64,000 nt of DNA from Comamonas koreensis (GCF_014076495.1 NZ_CP043575.1:372001-436000); one strand, 5' to 3'. Counted from the stretch's first letter, positions 36,622 to 45,182 are shown. Translations and numbers: made by a program. Notes: generated by a model from the sequence alone, not told the origin.

Positions 36622-36711
36622 GGTGGGGGCAGATGTTGTTGGTCTGCCTCTACTGTGCTGCGCCAGCGCGCAGCGCACCATCCACCGGTTAGCGCATCAG
36701 GCCGCGCCGCA

Positions 36712-36742
36712 AGAACGATGGCCTGCGCCCTGCCATCGTTCT
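36712..36742 (-). promoter_or_regulatory. Perfect 11-bp inverted repeat at the predicted narK1 transcript 5' end
   Basis: agaacgatggc at 36712-36722 and its exact reverse complement gccatcgttct at 36732-36742, 9-base spacer. With the FNR box centred at 36782.5, class II geometry places +1 near 36741, so the RNA would begin with this stem-loop. It could instead be an operator. Confidence 0.6.
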
Positions 36743-36747
36743 GAAGA

Positions 36748-36789
36748 ACTATGGCGCCGCTTTTCTCGGCAGCGCCTGATGTGCATCAA
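36748..36789 (-). promoter_or_regulatory. FNR/Anr-dependent promoter of narK1
   Basis: The box TTGATGCACATCAG (minus strand, 36776-36789) matches TTGAT-N4-ATCAA in 9 of 10 bases. CATAGT (36748-36753) sits at the spacing of a -10 for a class II FNR site centred at -41.5. It lies about 155 bp before the narK1 start and can drive narK1K2G-cupin-HJI-ppi. Confidence 0.75.
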
Positions 36790-36790
36790 A

Positions 36791-36811
36791 CCGGCCATGC
36801 AGCCTGGCCGG
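36791..36811 (-). terminator. Hairpin just after ilvA, weak terminator candidate
   Basis: Perfect 7-bp stem ccggcca/tggccgg with a 7-base loop, 17 bp past the ilvA stop. Only three Ts follow on the minus strand, and the FNR box starts 2 bp further on. Confidence 0.45.
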
Positions 36812-36827
36812 CATGATGCCCGGTTGC

Positions 36828-38027
36828 TCAGGCCAGATCGACCTGCATGCCCACGGCGCGCAGCTTGTCCACCACCTCATCGATATGCGCCTTGCTGCGG
36901 GTCTGCAGCACGATGTCGATCTCGGTGTTTTGCGCGGCCAGCTTGGTGAAGGCGCGCTGGTGGTGCACCTCTTCGATGTTGGCGCCCGCCTCGGCCACGA
37001 TGGCCGTGATGCGTGCGAGCATGCCGGGCACATCGCGCGAGCTGATGCGCAGGCGCGCGAGCCGGCCCGAGCGCACCATGCCGCGCTGGATGATGGAGGC
37101 CAGCAGCAGCGGGTCGATATTGCCGCCCGACAGCACCAGGCCCACCTTCTGGCCGGCAAAGCGCTCGGGGTAGCGCAGCAGCGCCGCCAGCCCCACCGAT
37201 CCCGCGCCCTCGACCAGGGTCTTTTCAATCTCCAGCAGCATCAGCACCGCCTGCTCGATATCGCTCTCCTCGACCAGCACCAGGTCGTCCACCGTGCGGG
37301 CGACGATCTCGCGCGTGATCAGGCCGGCCGTCGCCACCGCAATGCCTTCGGCCATCGTCGAGACGCCGACGGGCAGGTCCTGGTGCTGCACCGCATTGAC
37401 CATGCTGGGAAAGCGCGAGGTCTGCACACCCACCACCTGGATGCCGGGCTTGACCGCCTTGGCGGCGGTGGCCATGCCGGCAATCAGGCCCCCGCCGCCG
37501 ACGGCGACCAGCAGGGTGTCCAGGTCGGGCTGGTCTTCGAGCATCTCCAGCGCCAAGGTGCCCTGGCCGGCTGCAATGTCGGCATCGTCAAAGGGGTGCA
37601 CAAACACCAGCTTCTGGTCCTCGGCCATCGCATAGGCATGGGCGCGGGCCTCTTCCAGCGTGTCGCCATGCAGCACCACCTCGGCACCAAAACTGCGCGT
37701 GCGCTCGACCTTGACGCCCGGCGTGAAGCGCGGCATCACGATCACCGCCCGCACACCCAGCTGCTGCGCATGGTAGGCCACGCCCTGGGCATGGTTGCCC
37801 GCGCTCATCGCAATCACGCCCCGTGCGCGCTGCTCGGCGTTGAGCTGCATCAGCTTGTTGCAGGCACCGCGCTCCTTGAAGGCCGCCGTGAACTGCAGGT
37901 TCTCGAACTTGAGGTAGACCTTGGCGCCCACGATCTGGGACAGGGTGTGGGAGTACAGGCACGGCGTGCGCTCGACCTTGCCTTGGATGCGCTGGGCGGC
38001 GTCGCGGATGTCTTGAATGCTGAGCAT
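36828..38027 (-). CDS. ilvA: Threonine ammonia-lyase
   Basis: A 399-residue PLP enzyme (EC 4.3.1.19) converting threonine to 2-oxobutyrate, the first step to isoleucine. PLP-binding Lys51 sits in AAFKERGAC, the phosphate loop GGGGL near 177-181, and a single ACT-type domain follows (about 325-399). The length (about 400) is that of the short, single-ACT form; biosynthetic IlvA with two regulatory domains is about 500. It follows tenA by 78 bp on the same strand. Biosynthetic versus catabolic role is not decided by sequence. Confidence 0.92.
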   Translation of the reverse strand: MLSIQDIRDAAQRIQGKVERTPCLYSHTLSQIVGAKVYLKFENLQFTAAFKERGACNKLMQLNAEQRARGVIAMSAGNHAQGVAYHAQQLGVRAVIVMPRFTPGVKVERTRSFGAEVVLHGDTLEEARAHAYAMAEDQKLVFVHPFDDADIAAGQGTLALEMLEDQPDLDTLLVAVGGGGLIAGMATAAKAVKPGIQVVGVQTSRFPSMVNAVQHQDLPVGVSTMAEGIAVATAGLITREIVARTVDDLVLVEESDIEQAVLMLLEIEKTLVEGAGSVGLAALLRYPERFAGQKVGLVLSGGNIDPLLLASIIQRGMVRSGRLARLRISSRDVPGMLARITAIVAEAGANIEEVHHQRAFTKLAAQNTEIDIVLQTRSKAHIDEVVDKLRAVGMQVDLA

Positions 38028-38105
38028 GGGATGACTCGCTGGAGGGTGGGCCGCCCGGCCAGGGGGCGGCAGTGGTGATGGGTGCCGTATCCGTGTTGCC
38101 GGGCG

Positions 38106-38771
38106 TCAGTCGGCGCTGGGCGGCTGGTAGACATGGTCAAAAAACGCCTGCTCCAGCGCCACCGCGCGGCTGAAATAATCGGCCGCCTCGGCACGCACGT
38201 CGGGCTCGATGCTCTCGCCCATGCGGTCGAGCTCGGCGCGCAGCCAGCCGACAAAATCGCGGAAGAAGTCATTGGCGTGCAGGCTGATCCATTCGGCATG
38301 TTCAAAGCGCGGCGGCAGGCGCTGGCCGGGCTGGTCAAAGCCGTCCAGGTACAGGCCTTCGGCCACGCAGAGCACGGCCAGGCAGTTGGCGTATTTCTGG
38401 CTGCGCGCAGCCTGCCCCATCAGCGCCTGGAACTGCACGGTAGGCAGCGTCAGCGGCGGCGTATCGCGCTCCTGCTGGGACACGTCCAGCGCGTCAAAAC
38501 TGCGCTGAAAGTAGGTGTTCTCGTCGCTGGTGATCATCGCCGCTAACTGCGCCAGGCGCACGCGCGGCGCAAAGCTATCGGCGCTGGCGATGGCCGCGCC
38601 CAAGAGCGCCACGAACTGGTTGATGAACTGGTAGTCCTGCACCAGGTAGCGGCGCAGCACCGCATCATCAAGGCTACCGGCCCGCATCTCGTCAATGAAG
38701 CGGTGCTGGATGCAGGCATCCCAGACGGGCTGGTTCAGCGCTTGAAGCGATTCGGAAAAACGGTCGGTCAT
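38106..38771 (-). CDS. tenA: TenA-family protein (aminopyrimidine aminohydrolase / thiaminase II)
   Basis: A 221-residue all-helical TenA protein, hydrolysing aminopyrimidine breakdown products of thiamin for salvage in known members. Family blocks: YLVQDYQFINQFVALLG (about 42-58) and CLAVLCVAEGLYL (about 126-138, containing the catalytic Cys candidate). C-terminal FDHVY is also present. ATG 38771 is supported by family length. Divergent from the ridA gene. Confidence 0.88.
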   Translation of the reverse strand: MTDRFSESLQALNQPVWDACIQHRFIDEMRAGSLDDAVLRRYLVQDYQFINQFVALLGAAIASADSFAPRVRLAQLAAMITSDENTYFQRSFDALDVSQQERDTPPLTLPTVQFQALMGQAARSQKYANCLAVLCVAEGLYLDGFDQPGQRLPPRFEHAEWISLHANDFFRDFVGWLRAELDRMGESIEPDVRAEAADYFSRAVALEQAFFDHVYQPPSAD

Positions 38772-38903
38772 GGTGGGCGGCAGGGGCTGCAACGGCAAAG
38801 AGGGCCATTGTGCCGCAACAGCCTTGTGCCTGCGTACCACCCTTGTGATGCGCTATGATTTTTGCACATCCCCACCCTCTCCCTCTGTTACCGAAAGACG
38901 AGC

Positions 38904-39269
38904 ATGACCTCTGCCATCGACCGCCGCCATGTCGGCGCCCGCCTGTCCGAAATCGCCATCCACAACGGCACCGTCTACCTGGCCGGCCAGATCCCCGAGA
39001 ACAACCCCGGTGCCGATATCGTCACCCAGACCCAGGAAGTGCTGAGCCATATCGACCGCCTGCTGGGCGAGGCCGGATCGAGCAAGGCCAGCATCCTGCA
39101 GTGCCAGATCTACCTGACCGACATCAGCGAGATTGGCCAGATGAACAGCGTCTGGGACGCCTGGGTGACCCCCGGCCACACGCCGCCCCGCGCTACCGTG
39201 CAGGCCACGCTGGGCAACCCGGCCTACAAGATCGAAGTGGTGGTGGTCGCCGCCGTCGACAAGGCCTGA
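38904..39269 (+). CDS. RidA/YjgF/UK114-family protein
   Basis: A 121-residue Rid protein. Rid family members hydrolyse reactive enamine/imine intermediates such as those released by threonine ammonia-lyase; ilvA lies nearby on the other strand, which makes functional linkage plausible. Motifs: VYLAGQIPE (about 24-32) and PPRATVQATL with the conserved Arg (about 93-102). ATG 38904 gives the normal length; an upstream in-frame ATG adds 14 atypical residues. A TATGAT hexamer at 38854-38859 may be the -10. Confidence 0.87.
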   Translation: MTSAIDRRHVGARLSEIAIHNGTVYLAGQIPENNPGADIVTQTQEVLSHIDRLLGEAGSSKASILQCQIYLTDISEIGQMNSVWDAWVTPGHTPPRATVQATLGNPAYKIEVVVVAAVDKA

Positions 39270-39329
39270 TCGGGGCGCGCTGGCCCTAACCAAGAACCTG
39301 TTCTAAGGCTGCGCTGAACGCAGCATTCC

Positions 39330-39339
39330 TTGCATACAA
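39330..39339. promoter_or_regulatory. TTGCATACAA operator-like site (distal)
   Basis: TTGCATACAA, one base from the palindrome TTGTATACAA found near the symporter start. It lies 138 bp upstream of that palindrome. Confidence 0.5.
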
Positions 39340-39454
39340 AGCCTGTCTTGCAACTTGCATGGCAGGCTTTTTGCTTGTGTCTCCCAGGCTGCACAAGTCG
39401 GTGAACGCTCACGGGTAATCCCTGTTCACTGATCGGTATGTGCATGGGTACATT

Positions 39455-39486
39455 TTGCATACAAGAAATTTACAACTTGTATACAA
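39455..39486. promoter_or_regulatory. Paired GntR-type operators before the dicarboxylate symporter
   Basis: TTGCATACAA at 39455-39464 and the perfect palindrome TTGTATACAA at 39477-39486, 22 bp (two helical turns) apart, 18 bp before the symporter ATG. This matches operators of FCD-type GntR regulators such as VanR. The GntR gene two positions downstream is the likely binder. Confidence 0.65.
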
Positions 39487-39503
39487 ACCGAAAAGGAATG
39501 CGT

Positions 39504-40811
39504 ATGCGTCGTTTTGTCAGATCGCTGTTCGGGCAGGTGGTGGTGGCTCTTATCGTTGGGGTCCTCATCGGCCTGCTGGTGCCGGAGTGGGCCGTCAACC
39601 TCAAGCCTTTGGGCGATGGTTTCATCAAGCTCATCAAGATGATCATCCCGGTGCTGGTGTTCTGCGTGGTGGTGCATGGCATCGCGGGCGCAGGCGACCT
39701 CAAGCGCGTGGGCCGGGTCGGCGTCAAGGCGCTGATCTACTTCGAGGTGCTCACCACCATTGCACTGGTGTTGGGCCTGGTACTGGCCTTTGTGTTCCAA
39801 CCTGGTGCAGGCATGAACGTGGACCCGAGCAAGCTCGATGCCTCGGCCATGAGCGCCTACGCCAGCAATGCCGACAAGCTGACCAGCGGCGGCACGGTCG
39901 ATTTCCTGATGAAGCTGATCCCCACCACCGTGGTGCAGGCCTTTGCCACCGGCGACGTGCTGCAGGTGCTGCTGTTTGCCGTGCTGTTTGGCTGCGGGTT
40001 GACCATGCTGGGCGAGCGCGGCGCGCCGGTGAGCCTGCTGATCGACACCATGTCGCATGTGCTGTTCAAGGTGATGGGCATCATCATCAAGCTCGCGCCC
40101 CTGGGTGTGCTGGGCGCGATCGCCTTTACCGTCGGCCAGTACGGCGTGGGCTCGCTCAAGCAGCTGGGCATGCTGGTGCTGCTGTTCTATGTGGCCGTCG
40201 CCTTCTTTGTCTTCGTGGTGCTGGGCTTTGCGATGCGCGTCTCGGGTTTCAGCCTCATCAAGCTGCTGCGCTACCTGCGTGAAGAGCTGATGGTGGTGTT
40301 TGCCACCACCTCGTCGGACAGCGTGCTGCCCCAGATCATGGCCAAGCTGCGCCACCTGGGCATCCGCGACTCCACGGTCGGCCTGGTGATCCCCACCGGC
40401 TACTCCTTCAATCTGGATGCGTTCTCGATCTACATCACCTTGGCGGCGGTCTTCATTGCCCAGGCCACCAATACGCCGATCTCGATGACCGACCTGCTGA
40501 CCATCCTGGCCATTGCGCTGGTCACCTCCAAGGGCGCGCACGGCGTGCCGGGCTCGGCCATCGTGGTGCTGGCCGCCACCTTGCATGCGATCCCCGCGAT
40601 CCCGGCCATCGGCCTGGTGCTGGTGCTGTCGGTGGACTGGTTCATGGGCATTGCCCGGGCGCTGGGTAACCTGATCGGCAACTGCGTGGCGACCGTGGCG
40701 ATTGCCTCCTGGGAAGGCGATATCGACCGCGAGCGCGCCCATAAGGTGCTCAATGGCGAGAAACTACCGCAAGACACGGCACAATCGGAGCTGTCTACAC
40801 CCCACGCCTGA
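39504..40811 (+). CDS. Dicarboxylate/amino acid:cation symporter (DctA family)
   Basis: A 435-residue symporter of the DAACS (GltP/DctA) family with about 8 helices and the two re-entrant loops. The first-hairpin motif reads TTSSDSVLPQ (about 270-279) and the conserved GYSFNLDAFSIY follows (about 305-316), as in DctA. It takes up C4-dicarboxylates or acidic amino acids with protons or Na+. ATG 39504 is chosen because AGGA at 39494-39497 has proper spacing; ATG 39498 would be too close. Co-transcribed with gntR (4-bp gap). Confidence 0.87.
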   Translation: MRRFVRSLFGQVVVALIVGVLIGLLVPEWAVNLKPLGDGFIKLIKMIIPVLVFCVVVHGIAGAGDLKRVGRVGVKALIYFEVLTTIALVLGLVLAFVFQPGAGMNVDPSKLDASAMSAYASNADKLTSGGTVDFLMKLIPTTVVQAFATGDVLQVLLFAVLFGCGLTMLGERGAPVSLLIDTMSHVLFKVMGIIIKLAPLGVLGAIAFTVGQYGVGSLKQLGMLVLLFYVAVAFFVFVVLGFAMRVSGFSLIKLLRYLREELMVVFATTSSDSVLPQIMAKLRHLGIRDSTVGLVIPTGYSFNLDAFSIYITLAAVFIAQATNTPISMTDLLTILAIALVTSKGAHGVPGSAIVVLAATLHAIPAIPAIGLVLVLSVDWFMGIARALGNLIGNCVATVAIASWEGDIDRERAHKVLNGEKLPQDTAQSELSTPHA

Positions 40812-40815
40812 GCCC

Positions 40816-41502
40816 ATGACTGCTGTCAGCCCCACCACCATTGCAGAACGCGTCGTCGAAGCCATCCTCGCGCAGAAGCTCTCGCCCGGGGAGCGCCTGG
40901 GAGAGCAGGCGCTGGCAGACAACTTCTCGGTCAGCCGCACCTTGGTGCGTGAGGCGCTGATGCAGCTGCAGGCGCGCGGCTTTGTGCAGGTGCAGCCGCG
41001 CCGGGGCTGGTACGTGGTGCAGCCCAGTGCCGAAGAGGCACGCGACGCCTTCGCCGCCCGGCGCATCATCGAGGCGGGCATCCTGGAGACCGCAGGCCGC
41101 CCGATGCAGCAGGTGATCCGCCAGCTGCGCCTGCATATCGACGAGGAGCAGCGCGCGATCCAGGGCGCCGACGCGGCCACGCGCGCCTTTCTGCTGGCCG
41201 ATTTCCACGTCTGCCTGGCCGAGAACATGGGCCACCGCCTGCTGGCCGATACCCTGCGCGACCTGACCGCCCGCACCACGCTGGCAGCAACGCTCTACCA
41301 GTCCGACCACAGCGCCGAGCAGTCCTGCGCGGACCATGCCAGCATTGTCGAGGCGCTGGAGCGGGGCGACGCCGAGCAGGCCCGCGCACTGATGCTGGCC
41401 CATATCGGCAACGTCGAAGAAGCGTTGGAGACCACCCCTCCGCCCCCGGAGACTGCGCCTGGCGAGCGCCTGCGTGCCACCCTGAGCCCCGTGCAGCGCT
41501 GA
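40816..41502 (+). CDS. GntR-family regulator (FCD/FadR subfamily)
   Basis: A 228-residue regulator. N-terminal winged HTH at about 8-72 (TIAERVVEAILAQKLSPGERL, FSVSRTLVREAL), then an all-helical FCD domain with metal-binding candidates (Asp near 131, His near 135 and 180). Starts 4 bp after the symporter stop, so it is probably autoregulated through the TTGTATACAA sites upstream of that gene. The effector is likely the transported organic acid. Confidence 0.9.
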   Translation: MTAVSPTTIAERVVEAILAQKLSPGERLGEQALADNFSVSRTLVREALMQLQARGFVQVQPRRGWYVVQPSAEEARDAFAARRIIEAGILETAGRPMQQVIRQLRLHIDEEQRAIQGADAATRAFLLADFHVCLAENMGHRLLADTLRDLTARTTLAATLYQSDHSAEQSCADHASIVEALERGDAEQARALMLAHIGNVEEALETTPPPPETAPGERLRATLSPVQR

Positions 41503-42128
41503 TGCCCGAGCCACGCATGCGGCCGCGCAAGAGCGGCGGGCCGGGCCGACTCCTCAAGCCTGCCAGGCCCGCAAGCCCGGCCGGCCCGCCCCGGCTGCTG
41601 GGCTTTCACAAGCCCTATGGCGTTGTCAGCCAGTTCACGCCCGAGGGGCGCTGGCAAGGCCTGAAAGACTTTATCGACGTGCCCGGCGTCTATGTCGCTG
41701 GCCGGCTCGATGGCGACAGCGAAGGCCTGCTGCTGCTGACCAACGACGGCCAGTTGCAGGCCCGCATTGCCGACCCGCGCCACAAGATGGCCAAGACCTA
41801 CTGGGTGCAGGTCGAAGGCATTCCCGATGCCGCCGCCTTGCAGCAGCTGCGCGATGGCGTGGACCTGAAAGACGGCAAGACCCTGCCGGCCCAGGTGCGC
41901 ATGCTCGACCCGCAGCCTGCGATGTGGCCGCGCCACCCGCCCATCCGCGTGCGCCAGAGCGTGCCCGATTGCTGGATCGAGCTCATCATCCGCGAAGGCC
42001 GCAACCGCCAGGTGCGGCGCATGACCGCTGCCGTCGGCCACCCCACCTTGCGCTTGGTTCGCATGGCCATTGGCCGCTACTCGCTCGCTGGCCTGGAGCC
42101 CGGGCAGTGGACGGATCTGGCGCTGTAA
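41502..42128 (+). CDS. rluE: 23S rRNA pseudouridine synthase RluE-type
   Basis: A 208-residue RsuA/RluE-family pseudouridine synthase without an S4 domain. The catalytic motif GRLDGDSEGLLLLT has Asp at 70, and REGRNRQVRRM is typical of the family C-terminal half. E. coli RluE modifies U2457 of 23S rRNA; the same target is inferred. N-terminal 30 residues are Arg/Pro-rich. The ATG shares one base with the gntR stop (TGATG), so it is coupled to that operon by position. Confidence 0.87.
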   Translation: MPEPRMRPRKSGGPGRLLKPARPASPAGPPRLLGFHKPYGVVSQFTPEGRWQGLKDFIDVPGVYVAGRLDGDSEGLLLLTNDGQLQARIADPRHKMAKTYWVQVEGIPDAAALQQLRDGVDLKDGKTLPAQVRMLDPQPAMWPRHPPIRVRQSVPDCWIELIIREGRNRQVRRMTAAVGHPTLRLVRMAIGRYSLAGLEPGQWTDLAL

Positions 42129-42147
42129 AAAGTCGCCGCGCCAGGCA

Positions 42148-43314
42148 TCATTGCGCCAGCAGCGGCAATGCATCCAAAGCCTCTTGCCCCGAGGGAAGGG
42201 CCACCGCCTGCCAGCCACCACGCCGGGGCCAAGGCCGGTAGTGCGCCAGCGGCAACACCTCCACCTGCTCGATCTGCCCTTGCAGCTGCGCGCCCAGCGC
42301 CTGCAAGGCCTGGCTGCGCTGCTGCGCGCAGGCCTGCACCTGCGCCCACTGCGCGCGCCGCTCGGCCGCGCTGAGGGCCGCCATCGCATGGGGCGCTGGC
42401 AGGCATTGCGCCGCAGCCAGCCAGCGCAACGCGCTGAGGTCGCCCGCGCCCAGTTGCTGCAGCTGCTGGGCATAGCGCTGCAGCCCCTCCGGCTCCAGGC
42501 GGCCCGCCAATTGGATGTCGAGCACATCGCCTTGCAGCCGGTAGCGCGCTGGCAGGGCGGCGGTCCAGTGGCTGCTGCCGTGGCGGCTACGCATGCTGGC
42601 AGCAATACGGCGGCTGCCCTGCACCAGCAGTGGTTGCACCAGCTCCAGCAGGGCCACATCGCGCAGGCGGGCTTGTTCCGGGTTGCGGGCGGGCGCCAGC
42701 TGAATGCGGATGGGCTGGCTGTCATAGCCGCGCCATTGCAGGCCCCAGGCCTGCAGCCCGGCCCGGTCGGGCGCCATCAGGCCCATGGCCAGCGCCGCTG
42801 GCACAAAGGCGATCGCCGCCCAGATCCACCATTCGGGCGACATGCGGCGGGCATTCCAGGCCTGGCCCTGCCGAAGCAGCGACCAGCCGGTGCTCAACTG
42901 CCCCAGCAGCCAGACCACCACCAGCACCACGATGGCGCCGGCCAGGCCCGTGCCCATCTGCAGCATCTCGGCCGGGTGCAGGCCCTCGGGCAGCACAAAC
43001 AGGACCATCCAGCCGCAGGCCGTCGCCAGCAAGGCCGCCAGCATCGCGTAGAACGGCAGCCACACGGGCGTACGCAGGCGCCCGTCCTCCATCCGCAACG
43101 CCGGATCGCGCAGCGCGCGCCGCCCTTCGACCAGCCAGCCGATGCGGCCCGCTTGCGACAGCAGCACAAACACCAGCCCGCCTGCGGCCACTGCTATCAG
43201 CAGCGGCAACCACAGCCACAGCAGCAGCACGCCCAGCGCCGCCATCAGCACACCGCCCAGTACCAGCAGCGCCGCATGGCCGCGCTGCCGCTTTCCCTCT
43301 TGTCTCCAACCCAT
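42148..43314 (-). CDS. Multi-pass membrane protein of unknown function
   Basis: A 388-residue protein I do not recognise. The first ~190 residues contain four to five membrane segments (about 15-55 in two, 90-112, 120-142, 165-185). Residues from about 190 form a soluble, Gln- and Ala-rich domain with no family motif I can name. The start is uncertain: ATG 43314 gives a basic N-terminus before TM1, and in-frame ATGs further upstream extend to 43386. It converges with rluE, leaving 19 bp. Confidence 0.7.
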   Translation of the reverse strand: MGWRQEGKRQRGHAALLVLGGVLMAALGVLLLWLWLPLLIAVAAGGLVFVLLSQAGRIGWLVEGRRALRDPALRMEDGRLRTPVWLPFYAMLAALLATACGWMVLFVLPEGLHPAEMLQMGTGLAGAIVVLVVVWLLGQLSTGWSLLRQGQAWNARRMSPEWWIWAAIAFVPAALAMGLMAPDRAGLQAWGLQWRGYDSQPIRIQLAPARNPEQARLRDVALLELVQPLLVQGSRRIAASMRSRHGSSHWTAALPARYRLQGDVLDIQLAGRLEPEGLQRYAQQLQQLGAGDLSALRWLAAAQCLPAPHAMAALSAAERRAQWAQVQACAQQRSQALQALGAQLQGQIEQVEVLPLAHYRPWPRRGGWQAVALPSGQEALDALPLLAQ

Positions 43315-43491
43315 GGACCTCTGCACTCCCTTGTCTCTCATCTCCACCGGCATCCGGCATTCCTGTGCAAGAATGCCCTTTCGCACCCACTAAGCCTGCA
43401 AGACCAGCTATGGTTTTGGGAGTATATGAACTGGAGGGGATGGACGCGGCTGCCATACCCCCGCTGTAAGAACCTGTTCAAAGGAAACCCC

Positions 43492-44163
43492 ATGCGCCCC
43501 TTGCTCAGCCTCTGCCTTGGCCTGGCCTTTCAACTGACGCAACCCCCTGCCCACGCACAGAACATGACCACGCTCGCCCTGCACCAGGCAGCGGCTGCCA
43601 ACAACGGCAGCCGCATCCAGCAACTGCTGCAAAACGGTGGCGCCAGCGCCCTCGATGCACGCGATGCCCAGGGCCGCACGCCGCTGCTCGTAGCCACCCA
43701 GAGCAACCAGGTGGCAGCGGCCAGGGCCTTGATCGAGGCCGGCGCCGATGTGAATGCCAAGGACCACATCGAAGACAGCCCCTACCTGTACGCCGGCGCA
43801 CGCGGCCACCAGGAGATCCTGCAGATGACGCTGGCCCATGGCGCCGACCTGCGCAGCACCAACCGCTATGGCGGCACCGCGCTGATCCCGGCAGCCGAGC
43901 GCGGCCATGTCGAGACCGTGCGCACCCTCATCAACGCCGGCGTCGATGTGAACCATGTCAACCGCCTGGGCTGGACGGCGCTGATGGAGGCCATCGTGCT
44001 GAGCGATGGCGGCCCGCGCCACCAGCAGATCCTGCAGCTCTTGATCGATGCCAAGGCCGATGTCAACCTGGCCGACAAGGAGGGCGTGACACCGCTGGCC
44101 CATGCCCGGCAACGCGGCTATAGCGCGATGGTGGAGATGCTGACAGCGGCCGGTGCGCGCTGA
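43492..44163 (+). CDS. Exported ankyrin-repeat protein
   Basis: A 223-residue protein with a signal peptide (1-22, ending AHA-Q) and about five ankyrin repeats from residue 26 on (GRTPLLVATQSNQVAAARALIEAGADVN, then TALIPAAERGHVETVRTLINAGVDVN, and others). Probably periplasmic and a protein-binding scaffold; the partner is unknown. ATG 43492 has AAGGA 6-10 bases upstream. Confidence 0.9.
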   Translation: MRPLLSLCLGLAFQLTQPPAHAQNMTTLALHQAAAANNGSRIQQLLQNGGASALDARDAQGRTPLLVATQSNQVAAARALIEAGADVNAKDHIEDSPYLYAGARGHQEILQMTLAHGADLRSTNRYGGTALIPAAERGHVETVRTLINAGVDVNHVNRLGWTALMEAIVLSDGGPRHQQILQLLIDAKADVNLADKEGVTPLAHARQRGYSAMVEMLTAAGAR

Positions 44164-44396
44164 GGCGCAACGTTGTTTTATGCAATACGTTAATAAAAAT
44201 TAGACTTTTTATAACTATTGCTTTATAGTGAACACCGTCTGAGAGGTATTTGCCGCTGTGCAAGCCTCTTTTTCCCGCTGGTGGGTGGCAGGGCTACTTC
44301 CAGCGTTCTTGGCGACATTCGCCTGGTTGGTCTGCAGAGCAGCAGTCAACCGCGTACCTACACGCTCACACAGGCTGCCCAAGCCCGTGATCCTGA

Positions 44397-44636
44397 TTGA
44401 TACCCATTTCTAAGACTTTTATTTCCATCGGGAAGTACCTCGTTTCCCCGTCGACCCACCAAGCGCCCAATGGCCGCTTTGGCGCCTCCTTCTCCTTCCA
44501 GCGATCACCGGGCAATGGCAGCTATTGCCGGGTATTCCGCTTCGACAAGACATTCGCCTCTGCAGAAGCGGCGCGCATCTTTGCAGTGACCCAAGGCTGG
44601 CTGCAGTCATCCATGCCCAAGCCTCCGGTCTGCTGA
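44397..44636 (+). CDS. Small conserved-looking protein upstream of the RRM gene, unknown
   Basis: A 79-residue ORF with TTG start (44397) directly after an in-frame stop, so no longer form exists. The mix of aromatic and charged residues (FGASFSFQR, FRFDKTFASAEAARIFAVTQGWLQ) looks like a small folded beta-alpha domain rather than an out-of-frame artefact. It lies 113 bp before the RNA-binding protein gene. No ribosome site is clear and no family is recognised. Moderate confidence that it is translated. Confidence 0.5.
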   Translation: MIPISKTFISIGKYLVSPSTHQAPNGRFGASFSFQRSPGNGSYCRVFRFDKTFASAEAARIFAVTQGWLQSSMPKPPVC

Positions 44637-44749
44637 CCGCGGGGTGGCAACACCACCCCTCCCATTCCTTGGCGACATGGCCTGGTCTGTCCAGTCCGCC
44701 GCCACTCCATGCGCACCCATGGTGCAACTTCTTTCAGAAAGGCTCTGAC

Positions 44750-45088
44750 ATGAGCAGCAAAATTTATGTGGGCAACCTGCCCTATTCCGTGACCGATTCC
44801 AGTCTCCAGGACAACTTCTCCGAATTCGGTTCGGTGACCTCCGCCAAAGTCATGATGGACCGCGATACCGGTCGCTCCAAGGGATTCGGCTTTGTCGAAA
44901 TGGCCTCGGCCGATGTGGCCCAGGCAGCAATCGACGCGCTCAATGGCAGGTCGGTCGACGGACGCCAGATCGTCGTCAACCTGGCCCGCCCCCGTGAAGA
45001 ATCCAGAGGCGCGGGTGGCTACAGCAACTCGGGCGGTCGCTCCGACGTGGGCTACGGCCAAGGCGGCTACGGCGGTGGCCGTTACTGA
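44750..45088 (+). CDS. RRM-domain RNA-binding protein (glycine-rich)
   Basis: A 112-residue protein with one RNA recognition motif: RNP2 IYVGNL at 5-10 and RNP1 KGFGFVEM at 44-51. A Gly/Tyr/Ser-rich tail (about 85-112) resembles cyanobacterial Rbp and plant GRP proteins, which are often cold-induced. Likely a cytoplasmic RNA-binding protein. AGAAAGG lies upstream of the ATG. The roughly 110-bp stretch ahead is probably 5' UTR. A long hairpin follows the stop. Confidence 0.92.
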   Translation: MSSKIYVGNLPYSVTDSSLQDNFSEFGSVTSAKVMMDRDTGRSKGFGFVEMASADVAQAAIDALNGRSVDGRQIVVNLARPREESRGAGGYSNSGGRSDVGYGQGGYGGGRY

Positions 45089-45139
45089 GCGCATCGCATC
45101 TTGAAGACCCGGCTGTCGTAGCCGGTTCGATCAGGCCTT

Positions 45140-45182
45140 ACAAAGCGCCTCTCGGTACCGCTGGTACAGAGAGGCGCTTTGT
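45140..45182. terminator. Hairpin between convergent RRM and LysR genes
   Basis: Fourteen-bp perfect stem acaaagcgcctctc / gagaggcgctttgt with a 15-base loop. It abuts the LysR stop at 45182 and lies about 50 bp past the RRM gene. No long T run, so it may act in both directions. Confidence 0.65.

Noticed and set aside
44218..44400. 60-codon ORF before the 79-residue ORF
   Set aside because: No family features; likely part of the upstream promoter/leader.
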